From Tautonia plasticadhaerens (GTDB lineage Bacteria > Planctomycetota > Planctomycetia > Isosphaerales > Isosphaeraceae): DNA of 64,000 bases. This document shows, one piece after another, positions 15,877-24,005 of this stretch. Position 1 is the stretch's first letter, and each line of letters opens with the position of its first letter. The notes beneath the pieces were generated by a model. It saw only the letters and a program-made list of their open reading frames with translations. It was not told the DNA's origin and did no database searches. The stretch spans positions 6,944,001-7,008,000 of the forward strand of contig NZ_CP036426.1 in assembly GCF_007752535.1 (NCBI RefSeq). Direction: 5' to 3'. A program made the translations under genes and the position numbers.

Positions 15877-17874
15877 ATGCGAGACAGGAGCCGGGGTCGA
15901 ATGGGACGTCCGTCGATCGCGCGGTGCTTCGTGGCGGCGGCCGCCCTGCTGGCCGCGACCCCCGGGGCCCTGCCCGCCCGGCCGGGCGACGGGGGGGACG
16001 GCGTGCGCTTCCGCGAGGGCTTCGATGACGACCGCCTGCCCGATGGCGGCTGGTACGACGGCCGGGAGTTCGTCATCGCCGGGGAGGAGGCCCGGTCGGG
16101 CGACGGCTGCATCGCTTACCACTGGGAGCCGGGCACGACGACGCCCGAGGGCTCACCCGCCCTGCGGCGCCTCTTCGAGCCGACGGAGGCCGTCTACGTG
16201 CGGTTCTTCCTCAAGCTCTCGGAGGGCTGGGGCTGGTCCGGGCGGCCCTACCACCCCCACCTGATCCAGCTCCTGACGACCGAGAACGGGAAATACCAAG
16301 GCCCGGCCGCGAGCCGCCTGACGGTCTACGTCGAGCCGCAGGAGGGCCGGCTCCGCCTCGCGGCCCAGGACATCGAGAACCGGGACGCGCCCCACGGCCC
16401 GACCCAGGGCCCGCTCCGCGGGGGCGTCAACGGATCGTTCTTCGACAGCGAGGAGACACTCTTCACCGACGACGCCTGGCACTGCGTCGAGGCGCAGTTC
16501 CGCCTGAACACCCTCGACCTCGAGCGGGATCGACCCAACGCGGACGGCGTCGTCCGCGCCTGGTTTGACGGGGAGCTCGTCGTCGATCGCTCCGACGTCG
16601 TCCTCCGCTCGACCGACTTCCCGGGGATGGAATTCAACCAGATCCTGCTGGCGCCCTACTTCGGCCCCGGCCTGCTGCCGCACGAGCAGACGCTCCGGAT
16701 CGACGAGCTGGTCGTCGGGACGAGGCGCCCGGAGGACGACCCGGCCGCGGATCGGTCCCGAAACGGCCGCGCGTCGATGCGCGTGGCCGCAGCCCAGCCG
16801 GGGAACCGGACGATCGACTTCCACCTAGAGCCCGCGGAGGTCCTCGCCCGGGTCGATCGCTCGCTCTCGGAGCTGGAGCGGCTCGTCCACGAGGCCGGGG
16901 ACGCCGGCTGCGACGCCCTGGCCTTCCCCGAGGACACCCTGGGGCTGCTCAACTGGGAGGCGGCACACCCTGAGGCCCTCGATGCCGTCCTCCCCGAAGC
17001 GGTGAGCCGCATGCTCGACCGGCTCGGCCGGGCGGCGGCGGGGCACCGCATGTACCTGGTCCTCTGCAGCGACGCCATCGACCAGGACGGCCGCACGTAC
17101 AACACCGCGTTCCTGCTCGGCCGCGACGGGGACGAGATCGGCCGCTACCGCAAGGTCAACCTGCCGCTGACCGAGCAGTCCCGCGCGCGGGGCGACGAGT
17201 TCCCGGTCTTCCCCACGCCGGACCTGGGGGCGGTCGGCATGCTGATCTGCTACGACATGATCTTCCCCGAGGCGGCGCGCTGCCTGGCGCTGCAGGGGGC
17301 CGACGTCGTGGTCCACCCGACGCTCGGCGGGGCCGCCTTCGGCGACGACGACATCAGCCTGGCCGCCTTCCGCACGCGGGCCGCCGAGAACTTCGTCTAC
17401 CTGGTCGTGGCGATGCGAGGCCAGGGCAGCATGGTCATCTCGCCGCGGGGCAGGGTCCTCGCCACCGCCGAGGGGGCCGACGCGCTGGCGATCGCCGACA
17501 TCGACCCGTGGGGCGGGCGTGAGGGCGGGGACGCCTTCAACACCCAGGCCGACCTGCGCGGTCGCCTGTTCCGCGAGCGGGTCCCCGGCGCCTACGGCCT
17601 CCTGACCGAGCCCGAGCCGCCGGTGCTCGCGAAGGTGCCGTCGAACGTGACCGCGGAGGAGGCCATCCGGATCATGGCCACCGTGCTCACCACCGGCGAG
17701 GAGCGGTTCAACCGGGCGAACGAGCTCGCCCGTTCGGGCGACACGGAGGAGGCGATCCGGCTTTTCGAGCGCCTCTGCGAAGATTGCCCCACGTCCTGGA
17801 TCGAGCGGGCCGCGCGGGCGAGGATCGAATCGCTCCGCCCGCCTGCCCCGGTCGGGACGCACGAGGACCCCTGA
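15877..17874 (+). CDS. exported jelly-roll domain fused to a nitrilase-type amidohydrolase
   Basis: The 665-residue protein has a signal peptide (CFVAAAALLAATPGALPA). Residues about 45-285 look like a concanavalin/polysaccharide-lyase jelly roll (VYVRFFLKLSEGWGW, HLIQLLTTENGKYQG, GSFFDSEETLFTDDAWHCVE, GVVRAWFDGELVVD, NQILLAPYFGPG, LRIDELVVGTRRP). Residues about 300-590 are a carbon-nitrogen hydrolase with its triad Glu352 (FPEDTLG), Lys426 (RKVNLP) and Cys458 (ICYDMIFPE), so it should cleave an amide or nitrile. A short TPR-like tail (RANELARSGDTEEAIRLFERL) closes it. This order, sugar-binding shell then amidohydrolase, is unusual. I infer action on N-acyl or amidated sugars. The start at 15877 is the first ATG after a gap of 107 bases; ATG 15901 is possible. 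Confidence 0.85.
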   Translation: MRDRSRGRMGRPSIARCFVAAAALLAATPGALPARPGDGGDGVRFREGFDDDRLPDGGWYDGREFVIAGEEARSGDGCIAYHWEPGTTTPEGSPALRRLFEPTEAVYVRFFLKLSEGWGWSGRPYHPHLIQLLTTENGKYQGPAASRLTVYVEPQEGRLRLAAQDIENRDAPHGPTQGPLRGGVNGSFFDSEETLFTDDAWHCVEAQFRLNTLDLERDRPNADGVVRAWFDGELVVDRSDVVLRSTDFPGMEFNQILLAPYFGPGLLPHEQTLRIDELVVGTRRPEDDPAADRSRNGRASMRVAAAQPGNRTIDFHLEPAEVLARVDRSLSELERLVHEAGDAGCDALAFPEDTLGLLNWEAAHPEALDAVLPEAVSRMLDRLGRAAAGHRMYLVLCSDAIDQDGRTYNTAFLLGRDGDEIGRYRKVNLPLTEQSRARGDEFPVFPTPDLGAVGMLICYDMIFPEAARCLALQGADVVVHPTLGGAAFGDDDISLAAFRTRAAENFVYLVVAMRGQGSMVISPRGRVLATAEGADALAIADIDPWGGREGGDAFNTQADLRGRLFRERVPGAYGLLTEPEPPVLAKVPSNVTAEEAIRIMATVLTTGEERFNRANELARSGDTEEAIRLFERLCEDCPTSWIERAARARIESLRPPAPVGTHEDP

Positions 17875-18068
17875 ACGACCGTGGCGGCCGGCTCGGCGCG
17901 CGGATACGCTGGGGGCGGGCTCGCCTCGGTGGCGCTCCCCGGCCGACGAGGCCCGGTCGCACCGGGTGGGTCGTCCGGCGACCCGACGACCGCGGATGAG
18001 TCACCCCGACCGAGGGCCCGGACCCGCACCTTCGTCGGGACGGGCGTGGGGCGGGGTAGGGAGGAGCC

Positions 18069-18437
18069 ATGAGCCGGGACGACGACCGGGCGCCTCGCCC
18101 GCATGTGGCCGAGTTCGCCGCGATCCCCGCGGTCCGCTGCCCGTGCGGCTGGGCCCGGAGGGCCTTCGGCGACGTGCCCGGCGCCCCGGCCAGCCTGCAC
18201 CGCGTGGAGATCGAGGACGACGCCCGCGCCCACTACCACCGCGACCACACCGAGATTTATTACGTCCTGGAGTGCGGTCCGGGGGCCGCGGTGGAGCTGG
18301 ACGGCGAGTCGGTGGCGGTGCACCCGGGCGTCTCGGTGCTGATCCCGCCCGGGGTCCGGCACCGGGCCGTCGGACGCATGACCATCCTCAACGTCGTGGT
18401 CCCCCCCTTCGACCCGGGCGACGAGTGGTCCGACTGA
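18069..18437 (+). CDS. small cupin-domain protein
   Basis: The 122-residue protein is a single cupin barrel. Cupin motif 1 is AHYHRDHTEIYYVLECG, with the histidines and glutamate that bind a metal ion. Motif 2 is GVSVLIPPGVRHRAVG, with the second-shell histidine. There is no signal peptide. GGGAGGAG lies 4 bases before the ATG at 18069. Single cupins of this type include isomerases, dioxygenases and sugar-sensing proteins, and the substrate cannot be read from sequence. It follows the nitrilase fusion at 194 bases, a gap in which I see no gene, so cotranscription is possible but not certain. Confidence 0.82.
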   Translation: MSRDDDRAPRPHVAEFAAIPAVRCPCGWARRAFGDVPGAPASLHRVEIEDDARAHYHRDHTEIYYVLECGPGAAVELDGESVAVHPGVSVLIPPGVRHRAVGRMTILNVVVPPFDPGDEWSD

Positions 18438-18493
18438 ACGCCCGCCCCCGCGTCCTGCCGGGGGTCCCGATCCGACCGAGAGGGCCTCGAGCG

Positions 18494-19117
18494 ATGCCCG
18501 CACCGATCCGCAGGGGATAGTCGCACGCCCCGGCCGCGACCGCCGCGGCGCTCCTGCTGGGATGCGGCGGCGTGCAGGGGGGCCAGGTGTCGGCCCCGGT
18601 CGCTTTCGAGAAGCGGACGCTGGAGTCGGACGGCGATTACTGCGACGGCCTCGACGTCGGCGACAATGATCTCCTCACCGGCCTCGACGCCCACGGCTGA
18701 TGCCTGGCCTGGTTCGAGCAGGTCCTTGAGGGGGGTGAGATCACGGTCCGTCGGCACCCGATCATGGACGACCGCTCCGAGGAACGCCGCCATGGGGTGG
18801 CGTTCTCCCAGCCGCACGCCATGGCGATGGCGGACATCGACGGCGACGGCCTGACCGACCTCGTGACCGGTAAGCGCCGCTGGGCGCACGGCCCGACCGG
18901 TGACGAGGAGCCAGGGGCCGATCCGGTGGTCTACTGGTTCCGGCCCTCCCGAGGGCCCGGCAGCTCGGTGCGAGACGAGCCCCACCTCATCGACGACGCC
19001 TCCGGGGTCGGCGTGCAGATCGCGGCGACCGACCTCGACGGCGACGGGACGCCCGATGTCCTTACCGCCTCCAAGCTGGGCACGTTCCTGTCCCTCAACC
19101 ACCGGGCGGGGCGATGA
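18494..19117 (+). pseudogene. FG-GAP/VCBS-repeat exported protein gene with two in-frame stops
   Basis: A single frame runs from ATG 18494 to the stop at 19115-19117 but is broken by TAG at 18518 and TGA at 18698. What is left reads as an exported lipoprotein-like start (AATAAALLLGCGGVQGG), then VAFEKRTLESDGDYCDGLDVGD, and after the second stop two FG-GAP calcium loops (MADIDGDGLTDLVTGKRRW and ATDLDGDGTPDVLTASKLG) ending FLSLNHRAGR. Such repeats build beta-propellers in exported planctomycete proteins. The intact family usually has several more repeats. It is dead as a full-length gene; the part from ATG 18764 could still be read but has no export signal. Confidence 0.75.
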
Positions 19118-19191
19118 GGGTGGCTCCGGGTCCGGGCCCCTGACGTTGGTGTCCCGGAGCCCGCCTCCCCGCGGGATGCACCGGATCGCCG

Positions 19192-19234
19192 GTGAGCGGG
19201 GCGGCCGACGACCTGCCGTGAGCGGGGCGGCCGA
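19192..19234. repeat. two-copy direct repeat of 17 bases
   Basis: GTGAGCGGGGCGGCCGA occurs at 19192-19208 and again at 19218-19234, a period of 26 bases. It lies in the gene-free stretch 19118-19470 after the dead FG-GAP gene. No other gene is seen in that stretch. Confidence 0.6.
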
Positions 19235-19470
19235 TCCGCCTGTCGCGAGAGTTCCGACGTGACGCCGAAGGGGAAGGAAGGTCTGAGGGCAGGACCAGCC
19301 GGGCCACGCGTAGGCCGGCGACGGGGACCTCCCTGCGTTCGACGACCGCTCCACAGCAGGTCGGGGTCGACCTGAGAACCCTGCTGTGTACGCCTACCGG
19401 TCCGCCGACATGCGACGGGATACGACAAGACGAATATGATCCGGGCCGGTCCTGCGACCGGACCGGAATC

Positions 19471-19503
19471 GCCGAACGCCGCGTCCGGGACGCGGCGTTC
19501 GGC
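19471..19503 (-). terminator. near-perfect 16-bp hairpin downstream of the tRNA-Ser fragment
   Basis: GCCGAACGCCGCGTCC (19471-19486) and GGACGCGGCGTTCGGC (19488-19503) are exact reverse complements separated by one base. On the minus strand the hairpin comes about 30 bases after the 3' end of the tRNA-like fragment, the usual place of a tRNA terminator. No T-run follows. Confidence 0.6.
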
Positions 19504-19533
19504 ATAAGGATCACTGTCTCAACAGTTTGCTAG

Positions 19534-19600
19534 CGGAGGAGGTGGGATTCGAACCCACGGTACCGGTTGCCCGGTACACCGGTTTCCGAGACCGGCCCAC
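19534..19600 (-). pseudogene. 3' fragment of a type II (serine-like) tRNA gene
   Basis: On the minus strand the sequence has an anticodon stem-loop (CCGGT-CTCGGAA-ACCGG, 19579-19595), a long variable arm (ACCGG-GCAA-CCGGT), a perfect T arm (GTGGG-TTCGAAT-CCCAC), the 3' acceptor strand CTCCTCC (19535-19541) and discriminator G. This is a serine-type body. Upstream of the anticodon stem there is no matching acceptor strand (GGAGGAG is expected) and no D arm. The loop reads CGG where tRNA-Ser(CGA) would read CGA. So only the 3' half, or a decayed copy, is present. Such fragments can be attachment-site duplications left by integrating elements. Confidence 0.7.
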
Positions 19601-20178
19601 GACGACCACCAAACACCGCGAATCACGACCTTTTCTCCATATGGTCACCTCACTGGAGGGCGCGCATACGCCTTCCCATACGCCTATTCTGCAGCCGACG
19701 TGGGCCAGTCCGTCACTCACGGCCCGGGCAACCTTCCCCGCGCTGACGCCGGCCTTCGTGGATGTCCCAGAATTGAGGTGACCCCCAGCCTTCCCCTACC
19801 CGGGGTCGCGAGGGCGGCTCGAACGGGGCTCCTTGCAGCTAACGCACAATTGCATGCGACCTGTCGATCCGAGCGAGAAGCCGCCGGAGAGGGGAGACGA
19901 CCGAACGCCCTTCGGCATTTCGGACCGAAGCATGCAACGTGGCTGTGTCTCGGGGAGCGGTGACGCATTGGAGGTCTGGGAGGTACTGTCGCTCGATTTG
20001 GGGCGAGTCGATCCCTGAAGCGTCCGATCGAAGGCCTCCCCGCGCCGTGGCACCTCGGCGATCGAGGATTCGAGCGAGGCGCCGGGCTCGAACCCCAGAC
20101 CGCCGATCCGCGTATGAGCGACTCATGACCCTTGCCCCGCTTGGTATCTGGGCTTCGGGAGGGTCGGCGGAGGAACGG
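19601..20178. other. gene-free stretch before selO
   Basis: No convincing gene is seen in these 578 bases. They hold a 27-base motif (19914-19940, CGGCATTTCGGACCGAAGCA core) that recurs with two differences at about 23914-23940 in the same orientation, with the palindrome TTCGGACCGAA at its centre. Confidence 0.4.
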
Positions 20179-21660
20179 ATGGGTATTCCGATGGCATCGG
20201 TTGCAGACGAACGAGGACTGGGCTGGAGGTTCGACAACTCCTACGCGAGGCTGCCGGAGGACTTCTTCGTCCCGGCCACCCCCGCCGCGGTGCGGGAGCC
20301 TCGGGTGTCGATCCTCAACGACCGCCTGGCGGACGAACTCGGCCTCGACCTCGGGGCGATCACGACGGAGGCCGCCGCGGCCCTGTTCGCGGGCCAGGAC
20401 CCGCCGGCCGGGAGCCGGCCGATCGCCCAGGCCTACGCCGGGCACCAGTTCGGCCACCTCACCATGCTCGGCGACGGCCGCGCCATTTTGCTGGGCGAGC
20501 ACCGCACGCCCGACGGCCGGCTCGTCGACATCCAGTTCAAGGGGACGGGGCGGACGCGGTTCTCCCGCGGCGGGGACGGGCGGGCGGCGCTCGGGCCAAT
20601 GCTGCGCGAGTACCTCATCAGCGAGGCCATGGCCGCCCTCGGCATCCCCACCACTCGGAGCCTCGCGGTCGTCACCACCGGCGAGCCGGTCTACCGGGAG
20701 ACGGCCCGGCACGGGGCGGTCCTGACCCGCGTGGCCGCCAGCCACCTCCGCGTCGGGACCTTCCAGTACGCGGCGGCCCTCGAGGATGAGCCCGCCCTGC
20801 GGGCGCTGGCGGACTACGCGGTCGATCGCCATTATCCGGAGCTCGCCGACGCCTCGAGGAAGTACCTGGAGTTCTTCCGGGCGGTCGCGGACCGCCAGGC
20901 CTCACTGGTCGCCCGATGGCAGCTCGCCGGGTTCGTCCACGGGGTGATGAACACCGACAACATGGCGATCTCCGGAGAGACGATCGACTACGGGCCCTGC
21001 GCGTTCATGAACGCCTACGACCCGGGCACGGTGTTCAGCTCGATCGACCTCCATGGCCGGTACGCCTACGGCAACCAGCCGAAGATCGCCCGGTGGAACC
21101 TGGCCCGGTTCGCCGAGGCCCTGCTGCCGCTGCTCGACCCCGACCCGGAGGAGGCGGTCGCGGTCGCCACGGAGGTGCTGGACGACTTCGCTGTCCGGTT
21201 CGAGGAGAATTGGCTGGCCGGGATGCGCAAGAAGCTGGGGCTCCGGACGGACGAGGCGGGTGACGCCGAGCTGGTCCAATCGCTGCTCGGCTGGATGCAG
21301 GGATCCCGGGCCGACTTCACCAACACGTTCCGCGACCTGTCCGACGGGACTCCGGCCGGCGACCGGTACCAGGACCCGGGCTTCCAGGCCTGGTACGCAC
21401 GGTGGCAGGAGCGGCTCTGCCGTGAAGGCCGATCGCTCGCCTCGACCAATGCCGTGATGCGCGCCGTCAACCCGGCGGTCATCCCTCGGAACCCGCGGGT
21501 GGAGGAGGCCCTGTCCGCCGCCGAGGATCGCGACGACATGGCGCCACTGCACCGACTGCTGACGGCGCTGGCGTCGCCGTATGAGGCGAGAGCGGAGCTG
21601 GCTGAGTACCGCGAGCCTCCTGCCGACGAGTGCGGCTACCGCACCTTCTGCGGGACGTAG
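20179..21660 (+). CDS. selO: SelO (YdiU/UPF0061) protein adenylyltransferase
   Basis: The 493-residue pseudokinase-fold protein matches SelO throughout: FDNSYARLPEDFF at the start, AQAYAGHQFGHLTMLGDGRA, FKGTGRTRFSRGGDGRAAL with the nucleotide-binding Lys and Arg, HGVMNTDNMAISGETIDYGP with the metal-binding Asn and Asp, and YDPGTVFSSIDLHGRYAYGN. Known SelO enzymes transfer AMP to Ser, Thr or Tyr residues of redox proteins. The C-terminal end is CGYRTFCGT, with Cys in place of the selenocysteine found in eukaryotic members. The length is normal. Start ATG 20179 follows GGCGGAGGAAC. It is a single gene, converging on the hydrolase to its right. Confidence 0.95.
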   Translation: MGIPMASVADERGLGWRFDNSYARLPEDFFVPATPAAVREPRVSILNDRLADELGLDLGAITTEAAAALFAGQDPPAGSRPIAQAYAGHQFGHLTMLGDGRAILLGEHRTPDGRLVDIQFKGTGRTRFSRGGDGRAALGPMLREYLISEAMAALGIPTTRSLAVVTTGEPVYRETARHGAVLTRVAASHLRVGTFQYAAALEDEPALRALADYAVDRHYPELADASRKYLEFFRAVADRQASLVARWQLAGFVHGVMNTDNMAISGETIDYGPCAFMNAYDPGTVFSSIDLHGRYAYGNQPKIARWNLARFAEALLPLLDPDPEEAVAVATEVLDDFAVRFEENWLAGMRKKLGLRTDEAGDAELVQSLLGWMQGSRADFTNTFRDLSDGTPAGDRYQDPGFQAWYARWQERLCREGRSLASTNAVMRAVNPAVIPRNPRVEEALSAAEDRDDMAPLHRLLTALASPYEARAELAEYREPPADECGYRTFCGT

Positions 21661-21683
21661 GCGGACCGATGGTGATATCGGCA

Positions 21684-21704
21684 CCGGGCCGCTCGATGGC
21701 CCGG
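21684..21704. terminator. short hairpin between convergent genes
   Basis: CCGGGCC (21684-21690) pairs with GGCCCGG (21698-21704) around a 7-base loop, between the 3' ends of selO (21660) and the minus-strand hydrolase (21796). There is no T-run. Confidence 0.4.
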
Positions 21705-21795
21705 CCGCACGAGGCTGTGCGCCCACCGGAGCGGTGGACGCGACAGCCACGGCGGGGCCCATGCGCCGACGCTTGGGCTTGACCCGCCGCATGGC

Positions 21796-22674
21796 TCAGG
21801 GACCGTGCCGGGGGGCTCCCAGGAAGTCGAGCAGCAGGCGATTGACCGCCTCGGGCTCCTCGTGGTGCAGCCAGTGCGTCGCCCCCTCGACCCATTCCAG
21901 CCGCCCCGCGTCGCAGAGGGCGAGGCTGGCCGGGGCCAGCCCCCGGGACAGGAAGCGGTCCCCCGGCCCCCAGAGCAGCAGCGTCGGCACGCGGACGCGC
22001 GGGTCGGCCGGCGGGACCGGCCGGTGCCGCACGGCGGCCCGATACCAGTGGATCATCGCGGTAATCGCCCCCGGCTCCGACCACGCCCGCCGGTATCGAT
22101 CCAGATCCTCCTCGGCGAACGTCCCCGGGCGGCTCGTCGCCACCAGCGCCCGGGTCAGCGCCCGCCAGTTTCCCCTCCGGAAGTGGGCCTCGGGGACACG
22201 AGGCAGCTGGAAGAACAGGACGTACCAGCTCCGCAGGAGCTGGGACGGTTGCGTCCGGACGTGACGGCGGAAGGCCACCGGGTGCGGTGCGTTGAGGATC
22301 GCCAGCCGGTCGACGCGGTCCGGGTGCCTCAGCGCCGCCCACCAGGCGACCAGGCCTCCCCAGTCGTGGCCCACCAGCGACGCCCGCCGCCAGCCTCCCG
22401 CGTCGATCAGCCCGATGACGTCGGCCGCCAGCACGTCGAGGGCGTAGGCGGCGGTGCCCTCGGGCTTGTCGGAGGTGTTGTAGCCGCGCTGGTCGGGGGC
22501 CAGGACGCGGAACCCCGCGTCGGCCAGCGGGCCGATCTGGTGCCGCCAGCAGGACCACGGCTCGGGGAAGCCGTGCAGCAAGATCACGGGCGGGCCGTCC
22601 GTCGGCCCGGACTGGGCGACGTGCAGGGCGACGCCGTTCACGACCACCTCGGCATGCTGCGCGGCTTCGCTCAT
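21796..22674 (-). CDS. alpha/beta hydrolase, epoxide-hydrolase type
   Basis: The 292-residue protein has the oxyanion motif HGFP (residues 34-37) and the nucleophile elbow GHDWGG with Asp104 as nucleophile. That is the signature of soluble epoxide hydrolases and haloalkane dehalogenases, not of serine esterases. The catalytic acid is likely in WGPGDRFLS and the base is the His of EGATHWLHHEEP. The cap region contains IHWYRAAVR, with a tyrosine placed as in epoxide hydrolases. There is no signal peptide, so it is cytosolic. The ATG at 22674 overlaps the TGA of the upstream methyltransferase by four bases (ATGA), so the two are translationally coupled. The likely reaction is hydrolysis of epoxides; the substrate is unknown. 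Confidence 0.88.
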   Translation of the reverse strand: MSEAAQHAEVVVNGVALHVAQSGPTDGPPVILLHGFPEPWSCWRHQIGPLADAGFRVLAPDQRGYNTSDKPEGTAAYALDVLAADVIGLIDAGGWRRASLVGHDWGGLVAWWAALRHPDRVDRLAILNAPHPVAFRRHVRTQPSQLLRSWYVLFFQLPRVPEAHFRRGNWRALTRALVATSRPGTFAEEDLDRYRRAWSEPGAITAMIHWYRAAVRHRPVPPADPRVRVPTLLLWGPGDRFLSRGLAPASLALCDAGRLEWVEGATHWLHHEEPEAVNRLLLDFLGAPRHGP

Positions 22675-23252
22675 CGGCCGGCCTCCGGGGCGGGTCGCCG
22701 GGCGACGAGCCGCGCCTCGTGGCGGCCCTCGGGCGTCCAGCCCTCCTCGTCGTGCAGGACCTCCAGCCCCCGGATCAGGCCGGGCAGCTCGCCGTCGTCC
22801 AGCAGGTGCCTCGGGCCGGGCCGTTCGTGGCGGCGCAGGTTGGACCGGGTCGGGTGGGCGACCAGCAGAAGACCGCCCGGGTGCAAGGCCGTCGGGAGTC
22901 CGGCGAGCAGGGGGCGCCAGAGGAAGTCGACGCACACGATCAGGTCCCATGGCCCTTCGGGCGCCGGCCCGGCCTCCAGGTCGATCGTCACCGTCCGGAG
23001 CGGAAGGCCTTCCCGGTCGGCCCGCCCGGCGGCGATCTCCAACGCGACGCCGGAAAGGTCGGCCAGGGTGACGTCGAGGCCGCGCCGGGCCAGCCAGAGG
23101 GCGTGGCGGCCGGTGCCCCCGGCCACGTCCAGCGCCCGTCCCCGGTGCGGAAGCAGGCCGTCGAGCGACACGGCGAAGGGCGACGGCCCATGCTCCCTGC
23201 CGGCCTGCTCGCGGTGTCGGGCGTCCCAGCGGATTCGGTCGGCTTCGGCCAT
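22671..23252 (-). CDS. class I SAM-dependent methyltransferase
   Basis: The 193-residue protein begins MAEADRIRWDARHREQAG and has the SAM-binding motif I ALDVAGGTGRHALWLARRG, motif II DVTLADLSGVALEIA with the acidic residue that holds the SAM ribose, and the motif IV-like DLIVCVDFLWRPLL. Its start pattern (RWDARH followed by G-P-S-P-F) is that of the small TehB/thiopurine-like methyltransferases. The ATG at 23252 is chosen because GAGGGGG precedes it; an upstream ATG at 23285 lacks a ribosome site. It is followed, with a four-base overlap, by the epoxide-hydrolase-like gene, so they form a two-gene operon. The methyl acceptor cannot be named. Confidence 0.85.
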   Translation of the reverse strand: MAEADRIRWDARHREQAGREHGPSPFAVSLDGLLPHRGRALDVAGGTGRHALWLARRGLDVTLADLSGVALEIAAGRADREGLPLRTVTIDLEAGPAPEGPWDLIVCVDFLWRPLLAGLPTALHPGGLLLVAHPTRSNLRRHERPGPRHLLDDGELPGLIRGLEVLHDEEGWTPEGRHEARLVARRPAPEAGR

Positions 23253-23332
23253 CGGCTCGGGCCCCCTCGACAGCGCCCCGGACATGACCGGGCGCAGGAG
23301 CACAGGAACGAGACACAACACCAGCAGGGTCC

Positions 23333-23933
23333 TCAGCCGGGGGACGTCCCGCCCCGTCCGCTTCTCGCCCGACCGGATCGCGACGATGATACGAGTCGAC
23401 GTGTGCCCTGGCCCTTGGCTCCACAGGCCGCATCGGCCCCGACATGCAAAGCGACGGCCAGGGCATCGCCGAGTCGGAGCGGTGCGAGCCTCCCGAGGGC
23501 GGCCGACGTCTCGTTCATCGATCGACCAGGCGTCGTGGCTCGGCTTGCGCCGCTGCCGCTCCCGGTCGCCGCCGGGCGGGTCATCGCACAGGTCAGGCCC
23601 ACGACGAGCAGGGTGACGTCCGCCGCGACGTCCCGGTCGAGAGGTCTGAAAGCGAATTCGGCGCCGTCACGACGGCGGCCGGGAACTCCATCCTCTCGGC
23701 CGAGAGGATGGTCAGCGTCCGCACCCCCGGCCGTTCCATGAGTCGCGTCGGACCGTCGGGTCGAGGGCGTCGGTGACCAGCAGGCCCTCGCCGTCGGACG
23801 TCAGGGTGCGGAAGGGCACCTCGGCCCGCCGGCCACCCCGGTGCGGGTAAGGCACGCCGATGTCGCGATCGGGGAGTCTCTCGATCTTGAGGCGCTCGGT
23901 CTGATCGGCCTGCGGCGTTTCGGACCGAAGCAC
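23333..23933 (-). pseudogene. unrecognised gene broken by frameshifts
   Basis: Three minus-strand frames in succession give normal-looking protein sequence and each ends where the next takes over. The first is RLKIERLPDRDIGVPYPHRG with VPFRTLTSDGEGLLVTDALD (down to about 23760). The second is LMERPGVRTLTILSAERMEF with PAAVVTAPNSLSDL (to about 23650). The third is DRDVAADVTLLVVGLTCAMT (to about 23580), followed by less convincing sequence. Read together they look like one protein of roughly 150-200 residues with at least two frameshifts. I do not recognise the family. It starts inside the 27-base motif shared with the selO upstream region and contains a 24-bp palindrome. Confidence 0.4.
23688..23711. 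repeat. perfect 24-bp palindrome
   Basis: CCATCCTCTCGG (23688-23699) is followed directly by its exact reverse complement CCGAGAGGATGG (23700-23711), with no spacer. It lies inside the broken gene at 23333-23933. It could be an operator, a cruciform-forming site, or chance inside a codon run (TILSAERM in the minus frame). Confidence 0.6.
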
Positions 23934-24005
23934 GCAACGCGACCGTCGGCTACCAATGTCGACTCAATTACTTCCGGCTGACTCGCCGGCGCATTGGTGA
24001 GGGAT

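Noticed and set aside
21640-21660. Possible selenocysteine at the C-terminus of SelO
   Set aside because: The codon at the expected position is a Cys codon (CGYRTFCGT) followed by a normal TAG stop; no SECIS-like need.
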